The position numbers and the translations under genes are program-made. The notes beneath the pieces were generated by a model. That model worked only from the letters and a program-made list of their open reading frames with translations. It was not told the origin of the DNA and did no database searches. A stretch of 64,000 nucleotides of DNA from Janthinobacterium sp. TB1-E2. GTDB lineage: Bacteria > Pseudomonadota > Gammaproteobacteria > Burkholderiales > Burkholderiaceae_D. The stretch spans positions 4,836,001 to 4,900,000 of the forward strand of contig NZ_CP142523.1 in NCBI RefSeq assembly GCF_036885605.1, in the 5' to 3' direction. Below, in pieces: positions 37,146 to 47,100 of the stretch; the stretch's first letter is position 1; the number at the start of each line of letters is the position of its first letter.

Positions 37146-39209
37146 ATGCAACTCTCACTGAACAGTAAAATCTGCGTCGCCGCCACCGCGCTCGCCATCC
37201 TCAGCCTCGGCGTCACGGCGGCCGTGATCGGCTACAAGAGCAGCGCGAGCGCCGAAGCGGCCGCGCTGGACCTGGCGCGCACATCGGCGCGCGAAGTGGC
37301 CGGCGCCTTGCAGGCGCGCATCGCCAGCAACCTGTCCAGCGTGTCCAGCCTGGCCGGCGCCATGCGCGGCACCAAGAGCGCCAGCCTGCCCCTGCAGCGC
37401 GAGCAGATCAATGAACTGACCAAGGCGACGTTGACCAGTTCGGAAGACTTGCTGGGCTCGGCCGTGACGTGGGAGCCGAACGCGCTCGACGGCAAGGATG
37501 CGGATTTCGCCAACCAGAAGCCGTACTACGACGCCAGCGGCCGCTTCATGCCCTACTGGACGCGGGGCGCCGGCGGCAAGCTGCAAGTCGAACCCATCGT
37601 CTTCGACCCGAAACCGGGCGCCAACGACTGGTATGACGTGCCCAAGCGCACAGGCAAGACTTACTTTACGGAACCGTACATCTACCCCGTCGATGGCAAG
37701 AATGTACTGATGGCCTCGCTGGTGGCGCCCATCATGATCGATGGCAGCTTCAAGGGCGTGGCCAGCGCCGACTTCATGCTTACGCGCCTGGCGAAAATCC
37801 TCGCCGACCTGAAAGTGATCGAGGGCGGCAAGCTGGCCCTGATCTCGAACGGCGGCCTGTACGCGAGCCACCCCGTGCCCGAGCGGCTGGGCAAGAAGGC
37901 CGACGACGTGCCGGCCGCCGGCCTGGAAAAGGTGCGCCAGGGCCAGGCGTATGAATACGAGGACGACAACGGTTACATCCATTTGCTGCAGCCGCTGCAG
38001 ATCCACCCCGATATCGCGCCCTGGAGCGTGGAGCTGAATTTCCCGAAAAGCGTGGCCACGGCCTCGGCGCGCGACCTGATGATCTACACCCTGATCGTCG
38101 CCCTGTTGTGCGCGGCGGCCACGGCCGGTATTTTGATTCTCGTCGTCAACCAGCTGACGCGCCCCCTGCGTACCCTGGGTCGCACCATGACGGACCTGTC
38201 GAGCGGCGACGCCGACCTGCGCGTCAAGCTGGAAGTCAAGGGTACCGACGAGCTGGCCGTGATCGGCAAGGGTTTCAACGCCTTCGTGGAAAAGATCCAC
38301 GCCGTGCTGCTGCAAGTGCAGGCCAGTGCCGACAACGTGGCCCGGGCCAGCGCGGAAATTGCGCAAGGCAATAACGACCTGTCGGCCCGCACGGAACAGC
38401 AAGCCAGTTCACTGGAAGAAACGGCCGCCTCGGTGGAAGAGCTGACGGGCACGGTCAAGGAAAACGCCGACCATGCGCGCCAGGCGAATCAACTGGCCGC
38501 GTCCGCATCCAGCGTGGCGCAAAAGAGCGGTGAAGTGGTCGGCAAGGTTATCGAGACGATGACGTCGATCAATGACTCGTCGAACAAGATCGTCGACATC
38601 ATTTCCGTTATCGACGGCATCGCCTTCCAGACGAATATCCTGGCCCTGAACGCGGCCGTGGAAGCGGCGCGCGCAGGCGAACAGGGCCGCGGTTTCGCCG
38701 TCGTCGCCACGGAAGTGCGCAACCTGGCGCAGCGCTCGGCGGCCGCCGCCAAGGAAATCAAGCTGCTGATCGACGACTCCGTCGGCAAGGTGGCGGCCGG
38801 CAGCAAGCTCGTCGACGAAGCGGGCGCCACCATGGAACAGGTGGTCGACAGCGTGCGCAAGGTGACCGCCATCATGGCCGACATCAGCGTCGCCACCACC
38901 GAGCAAAGCGACGGCATCGCCCAGGTCAACCAGGCGCTGGCGCAAATGGATGGCGTGACGCAGCAGAACGCGGCCCTGGTCGAGGAAGCGGCAGCCGCCG
39001 CCGAAAGCCTGCAAGACCAGGCCAGCCACCTGGCCGAGGTGGTCAGCGTGTTCAAGCTGGGTGCACTGCAGCAAACGACGCCGCAGGCAATGCCGGCGGT
39101 GAAAAAATCAGCGCCGCCGCCAGCCAAGCGCCTGAGCGTTGCCAAGCCGGCGCCCGCGGAAAGAGCGCAGGCCAAGGCGCCGGCCGGCGATGATTGGGAA
39201 GAGTTTTAA
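37146..39209 (+). CDS. methyl-accepting chemotaxis protein with dCache-type sensor
   Basis: A 687-aa chemoreceptor. TM1 is at about residues 8-30. The periplasmic double-Cache-type domain (about 35-310) has [20 protein letters not shown] and [15 protein letters not shown], then [22 protein letters not shown]2 is about 312-334. HAMP (about 335-390) starts [14 protein letters not shown]. The signalling domain has the conserved hairpin tip ([20 protein letters not shown], then [20 protein letters not shown]) at about 495-535. The C-terminus ends in DDWEEF after a flexible Ala/Pro/Lys linker, resembling the xWxxF pentapeptide that tethers CheR/CheB. Ligand unknown; amino acids or small carboxylates are typical for dCache. 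Confidence 0.94.
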   Translation: MQLSLNSKICVAATALAILSLGVTAAVIGYKSSASAEAAALDLARTSAREVAGALQARIASNLSSVSSLAGAMRGTKSASLPLQREQINELTKATLTSSEDLLGSAVTWEPNALDGKDADFANQKPYYDASGRFMPYWTRGAGGKLQVEPIVFDPKPGANDWYDVPKRTGKTYFTEPYIYPVDGKNVLMASLVAPIMIDGSFKGVASADFMLTRLAKILADLKVIEGGKLALISNGGLYASHPVPERLGKKADDVPAAGLEKVRQGQAYEYEDDNGYIHLLQPLQIHPDIAPWSVELNFPKSVATASARDLMIYTLIVALLCAAATAGILILVVNQLTRPLRTLGRTMTDLSSGDADLRVKLEVKGTDELAVIGKGFNAFVEKIHAVLLQVQASADNVARASAEIAQGNNDLSARTEQQASSLEETAASVEELTGTVKENADHARQANQLAASASSVAQKSGEVVGKVIETMTSINDSSNKIVDIISVIDGIAFQTNILALNAAVEAARAGEQGRGFAVVATEVRNLAQRSAAAAKEIKLLIDDSVGKVAAGSKLVDEAGATMEQVVDSVRKVTAIMADISVATTEQSDGIAQVNQALAQMDGVTQQNAALVEEAAAAAESLQDQASHLAEVVSVFKLGALQQTTPQAMPAVKKSAPPPAKRLSVAKPAPAERAQAKAPAGDDWEEF

Positions 39210-39350
39210 GCCTGTCTTGCCAGGCGGCTGCGAGTGCCCTTGATCTATATCAAGTCACGAATACATTCGGTGAGAATTGCCCCTGATCCATCCTTTTATA
39301 CTGTTGCCGCGTCTACGGCACGCATGCTTGCCGGAATAAAAGGATGGAGC

Positions 39351-39959
39351 ATGAAAAAATTCGTGGCAATATTCCTGACATCAAGCACGGCACTGCTGGC
39401 TGGCTGCGGCGGTGGCGGCAGCAGTGACCCAGGCAATTCCAATGCCGGCTCGACCCTGGCACCCTACGTCGGTACCTGGCAAGCGCCGTGCGACGAACAT
39501 GAACGCCAGACCATGGTGGTCGCAGCCAAGGCCGATGGCAGCGGCGCGATGGAACTGACCTCCACCATCGAAACCTATCTCAAGACCGGCTGCAGCGGCA
39601 CCTTGCTGGGCACGGAAACCATGACCGCAAAGATGAGCGCGACACCGGATGGCGTGGCCGACGTTCTCGTCAAACTGACGGAGAACGGGGCAGCGAGCAA
39701 TGTGCGCATCGACAAGCTGAATCTGTCCATGCCCGCCTATACCTTCAACGTCACGGGACCTGGCGTGCAATACGTGAAGAAAGATGGCAAACAGCAATGG
39801 TGCATCGAATATGAAGGCGGCTCCACTTGCCTGCTCGACGAAGGCATGCGCCCGGCGCAAACCATCAAAGGCGGCATTCTCTTGCGCGACAACAAGCTCT
39901 ACACCTTCTCGCATAACGGTAGCAGTTATGAGCCCGACATGCTGTACGTGAAAAAATAA
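39351..39959 (+). CDS. putative lipoprotein, function unknown
   Basis: A 202-aa lipoprotein with signal MKKFVAIFLTSSTALLAGC; the lipobox LAGC puts the lipidated Cys at residue 19, followed by a Gly/Ser linker. The mature domain (YVGTWQAPCDEHERQTMVV to LYTFSHNGSSYEPDMLYVKK) has paired Cys and a beta-rich look similar to small lipocalin-like or heat-shock HslJ-like domains, but I do not recognise the family. ATG 39351 has GGATGGAG just upstream; the longer frame is rejected because it hides the signal peptide. Confidence 0.8.
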   Translation: MKKFVAIFLTSSTALLAGCGGGGSSDPGNSNAGSTLAPYVGTWQAPCDEHERQTMVVAAKADGSGAMELTSTIETYLKTGCSGTLLGTETMTAKMSATPDGVADVLVKLTENGAASNVRIDKLNLSMPAYTFNVTGPGVQYVKKDGKQQWCIEYEGGSTCLLDEGMRPAQTIKGGILLRDNKLYTFSHNGSSYEPDMLYVKK

Positions 39960-40087
39960 GCGCGTGACTGGCTGCGGGGCCCACGGCCATGCTGCTTCAT
40001 GGCCTCGAGCCCGTCAGCGAGGGTAGGTGTAGAATCGAACAGACATTGCAAAAGCAGAAAGCTATCCTGTTAAAAAAGGAGCTTGCC

Positions 40088-41116
40088 ATGTCGACCAACG
40101 CTTTCTCCCTGCCGTCCGACGCCGCACTGGCCACCCTCTTGCCGCCGCAGGACAGCGCCCTCCCCTCCATCGACGGCTTGCGACGCCTGCGCGACGCGGG
40201 CCTGGACCAGCTGCCCCTGCCCGGCCACGGCGCCACCCTGCGGCGCTGGCAAATGCTGGCCGCCATCGCCGCCATCGACCTGTCCCTGCTCAAGCTGTAC
40301 GAAAGCCATACGGATGCGCTGGCCATCCTGGCGGAACTCGGCGGCCCCGGCGCGCCGGCTGGCAGCAGTTGGGGCGTCTGGAGCGCGGACATGCCGGACG
40401 CGCGCGTGCGCTTGCGGCAGATGGCCGATGGCCGCCATGTGCTCGACGGACGCAAGGCCTGGTGTGCAGGCGCACATGGCCTCAGCCATGCCTTGATCAG
40501 CTGCTGGAACGACGCTCACCAGGCTTGCCTGGCCACCGTAGAGCTGTCGCAGCCCGGCGTGCGCGTCACGGACGAAGGCTGGCAAGCCATCGGCATGCGC
40601 GCCTGCGCCAGCGTCGACGTGACCTTTTCCGCTGCGCGCGTCTTTCCCGTCGGCGCGCCAGGCGCCTATCTTGAGCGGCCCGGCTACTGGCATGGCAGTG
40701 CCGGCATCGCGGCCGCGTGGTATGGCGCCGCCTGCGCCATCGCCAGCCATCTGCATGCACGCGCGCAGCACGCCGCCCCCGATCCCGTGCGCCTGGCGCA
40801 ATTGGGCCAGATCGACTGCGCCCTGCGCGCGGCCGGCGCTCTGCTGCGCGAAGGCGCGGCGGAAATCGACCGACATTCGCAACGCGATGCGATGGCCCTG
40901 GCGCTGCGCCTGCGCCTGGCCGTGGAAGACGCGGCCACCCTGGTGCTGCACCTGGCCACGCGCGCGCTGGGTGCCGGTCCCCTGTGCCGCGATGCCCATT
41001 TCGCGCGCCTGGCGGCCGACCTGCCCGTCTTCCTGCGCCAGAGCCATGCGGAACGCGACCAGGCCGTGCTGGGCGGCATCGTCGCCGGCGCGGAAGAACA
41101 TCCGTGGATGCTGTGA
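40088..41116 (+). CDS. acyl-CoA dehydrogenase-like flavoprotein
   Basis: A 342-aa protein with the acyl-CoA dehydrogenase fold: an N-terminal helical part (LRRWQMLAAIAAIDLSLLKL), a middle beta part (GVWSADMPDARVRLRQMADG, then HVLDGRKAWCAGAHGLSHAL) and a C-terminal helical bundle. It is slightly short for the family. The usual catalytic Glu cannot be placed with confidence, so activity may differ (for example flavin monooxygenase-like or degenerate). AAAGGAG ribosome site before ATG 40088. Monocistronic. Confidence 0.78.
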   Translation: MSTNAFSLPSDAALATLLPPQDSALPSIDGLRRLRDAGLDQLPLPGHGATLRRWQMLAAIAAIDLSLLKLYESHTDALAILAELGGPGAPAGSSWGVWSADMPDARVRLRQMADGRHVLDGRKAWCAGAHGLSHALISCWNDAHQACLATVELSQPGVRVTDEGWQAIGMRACASVDVTFSAARVFPVGAPGAYLERPGYWHGSAGIAAAWYGAACAIASHLHARAQHAAPDPVRLAQLGQIDCALRAAGALLREGAAEIDRHSQRDAMALALRLRLAVEDAATLVLHLATRALGAGPLCRDAHFARLAADLPVFLRQSHAERDQAVLGGIVAGAEEHPWML

Positions 41117-41127
41117 CACGCACGGGC

Positions 41128-41168
41128 AAAAAAATCGCCGGACCGGATGGACTCCGGGCCGGCGATCA
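41128..41168 (-). terminator. terminator of the first giant autotransporter
   Basis: Stem ATCGCCGG/CCGGCGAT with additional inner GC pairs, followed on the minus strand by TTTTTTT. It lies 21 bp past the autotransporter stop and 12 bp past the convergent acyl-CoA dehydrogenase-like gene. Confidence 0.8.
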
Positions 41169-41188
41169 GGACTAGTCTGACTGGATGA

Positions 41189-44100
41189 TTACTTGAGCGG
41201 CATCGCGATACCGAACATCACCGACTGGGTACGTCCGCTATCGATGTTCAGATTGCTGTTGTAGTCCAGCGTGATGGTCATGCCGTTCGACAGCAGCAAT
41301 TTCACGCCCAGCCCCGCCGCCCAGTTGCCCGTCTGCTGCGGCACCGTGCGGATCACGTACACGGGGCCGTCGGCCACCAGGTCGGCATATGCCAGGCGCG
41401 CGTCGTCGGCGCCCTGGAACTGGTGCCGGTACTCGAGCCGCGCGCGCGGGAACCACGTGCCCAGGCCGCCCACATAGATGCCCTCGGCCCGCACACCGAG
41501 CGCGCCGATGCGCGAACGCACGGTCTGCTTGAAGTAGCTCAGGGCGTTGATGCCCGCCGCCTTTTCCGTGTACGGATCGAGCTTGGCCGACATCAGTTCC
41601 ACGCGGCCGTACGGCGACCACATCCAGGTGTCATGGCGCATCTCGATACCGCCGACGACTGCGCCGAACACCTGCTTGCCGTCGCGCTCGCCCGTGGCGA
41701 AACCGCTGCCATCGGCGAGGTAGCGCGATGCGTCGTACTGCAAGGTGCCGTAGCCGAGCACGCCGTCAAGGAAGACGCCCTTGCTCGGACGCAGGCTGCC
41801 ATACACGGCCGCCACGGCGCTGTCGGCCGTGCTGCGGCTGCCGTTCTGGCCCACGTCGCTGCGGTCATGGCTGAAGCCGGCGCCCACGCCCACGGTCGCC
41901 AGGTCGCTGAGGCGGTAATCGCCGCCCACGCTCACGCCGTTGGTGCGGAAACGGAAGCCCGTGTCGCGGCCATTCACATAGTGCTGGCCGAAGTCGACCG
42001 CGCCACCGAGCCACAGAGCCAGCGCCTGCTTCTGCGTGTCCGGCTTTTGCGGCATGTCCGGCAAGCCGCTGGTAGCGCCGCTGACGTCCATCTGCTGCCG
42101 CTCGCCACTGAAACCAGCGCCTGGCTGGCGCAAGGCCGCCTTGCGCATGAACGGTTTGACGGCCGTGCCGAACACGCGGTCCGCTTCATCCGCCTGCCAG
42201 CGCGCCAGCGCCGCCGTCGGATTGCCGCTGTCGTTCGGCGGCGTCAGGCTCAGGCCGAAGCTCGAACGTCCCCAGCCATCGCCATGCAGGCTTTCCAGGC
42301 GCTGCGTGAAGTTCGACAGCTGCGCACTGGCGAAACGCCGCGCCGCATCGGCTTGCGCCGCCTGCAGGCCGATCACTTCCGGATCGACCGACGGGTCGCG
42401 CCGCGCCGTCACCGTCACGTTGACCACGCCCGGTTTCGACGTGGCAAAGGCATTGCTCAGGGTGTAGCTGACGACCGCCGCGCCGGCGAACTTGCCCGAG
42501 GCCGCAAAGCTCAGCTGGTACGACGGCTTGCCGGCCGTGCCCACATCGCGCACCACCACCTTGCCCGCTTCGGCCGGCGCCACGCTCAGCACATTCGCCG
42601 CCGTGAACGGACCGCCCGTGGCGCCCGCCGTCAGGTCGACAGTGACCGTCAGGCCGGCCACCACCGTGACGCTCTGGCTGAGCACTTGCGGCATCGGATT
42701 GACGGTGATGGTCGACGTCACCGGCGCCGAGGTGCCGAACGCGTTCGACACGGTGTAGCCGATGCGGATCTCGCCGCTGGTATTGATGCCTGGTGTGTAG
42801 ACGATGTCCATGCCATTGACCACCGCCGTGCCGCTGGCCGGCTGCGTCGTGATGGCCACCACCGTGAACGGCCCGCCCGTGGCGCCTTGCGTCACGGGCA
42901 AGGTCACCGGCGTGCCGGCCAGGACCGTCGCCGTCTTGGCGACAGGTACGGGGACCGGTTGCGGCGCCACCGTCACGCTGACCGTGGCGGGGGCGGAGGT
43001 GCCGCCCGGTCCAGTCGCCGTGTAGCTGAAGGCATCCGGGCCGAAGTAGTTCGCATTCGGCACATACGTCACCTTGAAAGAGCGACCGCTGCCGCCCCCC
43101 GCCGCGCCGCTCGACACCACCGTGACGGTGCCATGCTGCGGCGGCGTGACGATGGTCACCGCCGTGATCGGGCTGCCATCGGTGGAAGCGATGGTCAAGC
43201 TCACTTCCTGGTTGGCCGAGGTCGTCGCCGTTTCATTCGGCACCGGCGGCGGCGCCTGGTTCACCTGCAGGGTCAGCGCTTGCTGCACCATGAACTGGTG
43301 CACATCCTTCGCCTGCAAGGTAAAGCTGTAGCTGCCCGCCACGGTCGGCGTGCCACTGACGATGCCGGTCGCCGCATCGAGCGCCAGGCCGGTCGGCAAG
43401 GCGCCGCCGCTCACGGCATACGCATACGGCGCCACGCCGCCGCCGGCCGTGAAGGCCTGGCTGTAGGCATCGCCGGCGCGGATCGCCGCCAGGCTGGCCG
43501 GCGTCAGGGTCAAGGTGGGCGCCGCGACGGCCAGCGTATAGCTGTTGGTCGCGCTGAACGGCGCCCCCACGCCCGTGCTGCTGTCCGTGACCTTGATGCT
43601 GAACGGGAAACTGCCCGCCACATTCGTCGTGCCGGACAGCACGCCGGTGGATGCGTTCAGGCTCAGGCCCGCTGGCAGCGAACCAATCACGGCGAAGCTG
43701 TAGGGTGCCGTGCCGCCCGTCGCCGTCAGGGTCGTGCTGTAGGCCGCTTCCGCCGTCGGGTTGGGCAGGCTGGCCGGGGTCAGGGCCAGTGTTGCCGACG
43801 CCACAGGCAAGACATAGTTTTTCGTTACCGTGAACTGACGTGTATCCGTCACTGTAACGCTCAGCGCAAAACTGCCGGCTGCTGTTGGCGTACCGCTCAG
43901 TGCACCGCTGGTACTCAGCGTCATGCCGGCTGGAACGGTACCGGTGACCGCAAACGCGTATGGCCCGATACCGCCATTGGCCGTCAGTTGCTGGCTGTAA
44001 GCCGTACCAACAGTAGCGCCCGGCAAGCTGGCTGGCGAGATGCCCATCGCGGCCGTCACCGTCAAGATATAGCTTTGCGCTGCCTGGGTATTCACGCCAG

Positions 44101-47100
44101 CCACTGCGGCCTGCGTCGCGGTGATGTTGCTGGTCCCTGCGGCCACGGTCGTGATGACGCCAGAGCTGCTGACGGTGGCCACGCCAGCATTTGAGCTGGT
44201 ATAGCTGATGGCGCCATAACTGCCGCCCGCGAGGCTGGAAGTCGCCACGTTGGTCAAGCTATTTCCCAATGGGACCGATGCCGCAGTCGGTGTTGCAAAC
44301 GTGATGACGCCGGTCGGAATATACGTAAATTGATCCGCAGCGTTGCTGGCACTGGTACCACCAACCGTGGTGACTTTCACGTCTACCACGCCCAGGCTGC
44401 CCGATGGACTGGTGGCCGTGATCTGCGTAGCACTGTTGACCGTGAAGCTGGTGGCATTGGCGCCACCGAATCGCACCGCCGTGGCACCGCCAAATCCCGT
44501 GCCGGTGACGATCACGCTGGTGCCGCCGGCAATGGGACCGAAAGCGGGCGCAACACCGGCAACTGCCGGTAACGTCACATAGGTGAACTGGTCCGATGCG
44601 CCGGTGGCGCTGGTACCACCCGTCGTGGTGACGCGCACATCGACCGTGCCCGTACCGGCAGGCGCCGTCGCCGTGATCTGCGTGGCGCTGTTGACCGTGA
44701 AGCTGCTCGCCGCCGTGGCGCCAAACGTCACTGCCGTCGCGCCGGTAAAACCCGTGCCGGTGATCATGACGCTGGTGCCGCCCGCCGTTGGACCAGCTGC
44801 GGGCGACAGACCGCTCACCACCGGGGCGCCCACATAGGTGAACTGATCCGCAGCAACGGCAGCACTGGTGCCGCCAACCGTCGTGATGCGCACATCGACC
44901 GTGCCGGAACCGGCTGGCGCCGTTGCCGTGATCTGCGTGGCGCTGTTGACCGTGTAGCCGGTCGCCGCCGTGGCGCCGAAGGTCACCGCCGTGGCGCCGG
45001 CAAAGCCGGTGCCGGTAATGGTGACGCTGGTGCTACCCGTCGTAGGACCGGCCGTGGGCGACAAAGCGCTCACCACCGGTGCAGCGACATACGTAAATTG
45101 ATCGGCGGCGTTGGTGGCGCTGGTACCGCCAATGGCCGTAACGCGCACATCGACCGTGCCAGAGCCACTTGGCGCCGTCGCCGTGATCTGCGTAGCGCTG
45201 TTCACAGTAAAACTAGTGGCCGCCGTGCCGCCAAAGGTGACCGCCGTGGCACCGGTAAAGCCGGAGCCGTTAATGGTGACGCTGGTGCCGCCCGTGGCCG
45301 GTCCGTTGACAGGAGAAATACTGGCGACCGCCGGTGCCAGCACGTACGTGAACTGGTCCGCCGCACCGGTGGCGCTGGTGCCACCGGTCGTGGTGACACG
45401 CACATCGACCGTGCCGGAGCCGCTTGGCGCCGTGGCCGTGATCTGCGTGGCGCTGTTGACCGTGAAGCTGCTCGCCGCCGTGGCGCCAAACGTCACTGCC
45501 GTCGCGCCGGTAAAACCCGTGCCGGTGATCGTGACGCTGGTGCCGCCCGCCGTTGGACCAGCTGCGGGCGACAGACCGCTCACCACCGGGGCGCCCACAT
45601 ACGTGAACTGATCCGCAGCAACGGCAGCACTGGTGCCGCCAACCGTCGTGATGCGCACATCGACCGTGCCGGAACCGGCCGGTGCCGTTGCCGTGATCTG
45701 TGTGGCGCTGTTGACGGTAAAGCCGGTCGCCGCCGTGGCGCCGAAGGTCACGGCTGTCGCGCCGCTAAAATTCGAACCGGTGATGATGACGGTGCTTCCG
45801 CCAGTAGCTGGACCTGATGTGGGAGAAATGGCGCTTACCGCCGGCGCCACCACATACGTAAACTTGTCCGCTGGGCTGATGGCGCTGGAGCCACCAGGTG
45901 TGGTAACGGTCACATCTATCGTGCCCGTGCCCGCTGGCGCCGTGGCCGTGATCTGCGTGGCGCTGTTGACCGTGTAGCCGGTCGCCGCCGTGGCGCCGAA
46001 GGTCACGGCTGTCGCGCCGCTAAAATTCGAACCGGTAATGGTGACGGTACTGCCGCCAGTAGCTGGACCTGACGTGGGAGAAATGGCGCTTACCGCCGGC
46101 GCCACCACATACGTAAACTTGTCCGCTGGGCTGATGGCGCTGGAGCCACCAGGTGTGGTGACGGTCACATCTATCGTGCCCGTGCCCGCTGGCGCCGTGG
46201 CCGTGATCTGCGTGGTGCTGTCGATCGTGAAGCCGGTCGCTGCCGTGGAGCCAAAGGTCACGGCTGTCGCGCCGCTAAAATTCGAGCCGGTGATGGTGAC
46301 GGTACTGCCGCCAGTAGCTGGACCTGACGTGGGAGAAATGGCGCTTAACGCCGGCGCCACCACATACGTAAACTTGTCCGTTGGGCTGATGGCGCTGGTG
46401 CCGCCAGGCGTGGTGACGGTCACATCCACTGTGCCCGTGCCCGCTGGCGCCGTGGCCGTGATCTGCGTGGCGCTGTTGATCGTAAAGCCGGTCGCTGCCG
46501 TGGAGCCAAAGGTCACGGCTGTCGCGCCGCTAAAATTCGAACCGGTGATGGTGACGGTGCTGCCGCCAGTAGCTGGACCTGACGTGGGAGAAATAGCGCT
46601 TACCGCCGGCGCCACCACATACGTAAACTTGTCCGCTGGGCTGATGGCGCTGGAGCCACTCGGTGTGGTGATGGTCACATCCACCGTGCCCGTGCCAGGT
46701 GGTGCCGTGGCAGTGATCTTCGTGGCGCTGTCGATCGTGAAGCCGGTCGCTGCCGTGGAACCAAAGGTCACGGCCGTGGCACCCGTAAAGCCCGTGCCAG
46801 TAATGGTGACGGTGCTGCCACCGGTAGCTGGGCCTGCCGTGGGCGAAATGCTGGTGACCGTCGGCGCAGGAATATACGTGAACTGGTTGGCGGCGCCGGT
46901 GGCGCTGGTGCCGCCGCTGGCGGTGACGGTGACGTTCACGGTGCCGGCGCTGCCGGGTGGCGACGTGGCGGTCATGGTCGTGGAATTAACGACGGTAACG
47001 GCGACACCATTGTTGGTGCCAAACTTCAGCGCCGTGACGCCTGTAAAGCCAGTACCGGTAATGGTGACGGCCGTGCCGCCAGAGGCTGGGCCGGACGCAG

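Noticed and set aside
41423-44194. Long plus-strand open frame (over 900 codons) opposite the first autotransporter barrel, and its twin at 50811-54068
   Set aside because: Translation is Arg/His/Gly-rich without any domain pattern. It arises because GC-rich codon bias removes stops on the opposite strand; the minus strand encodes a clear autotransporter.
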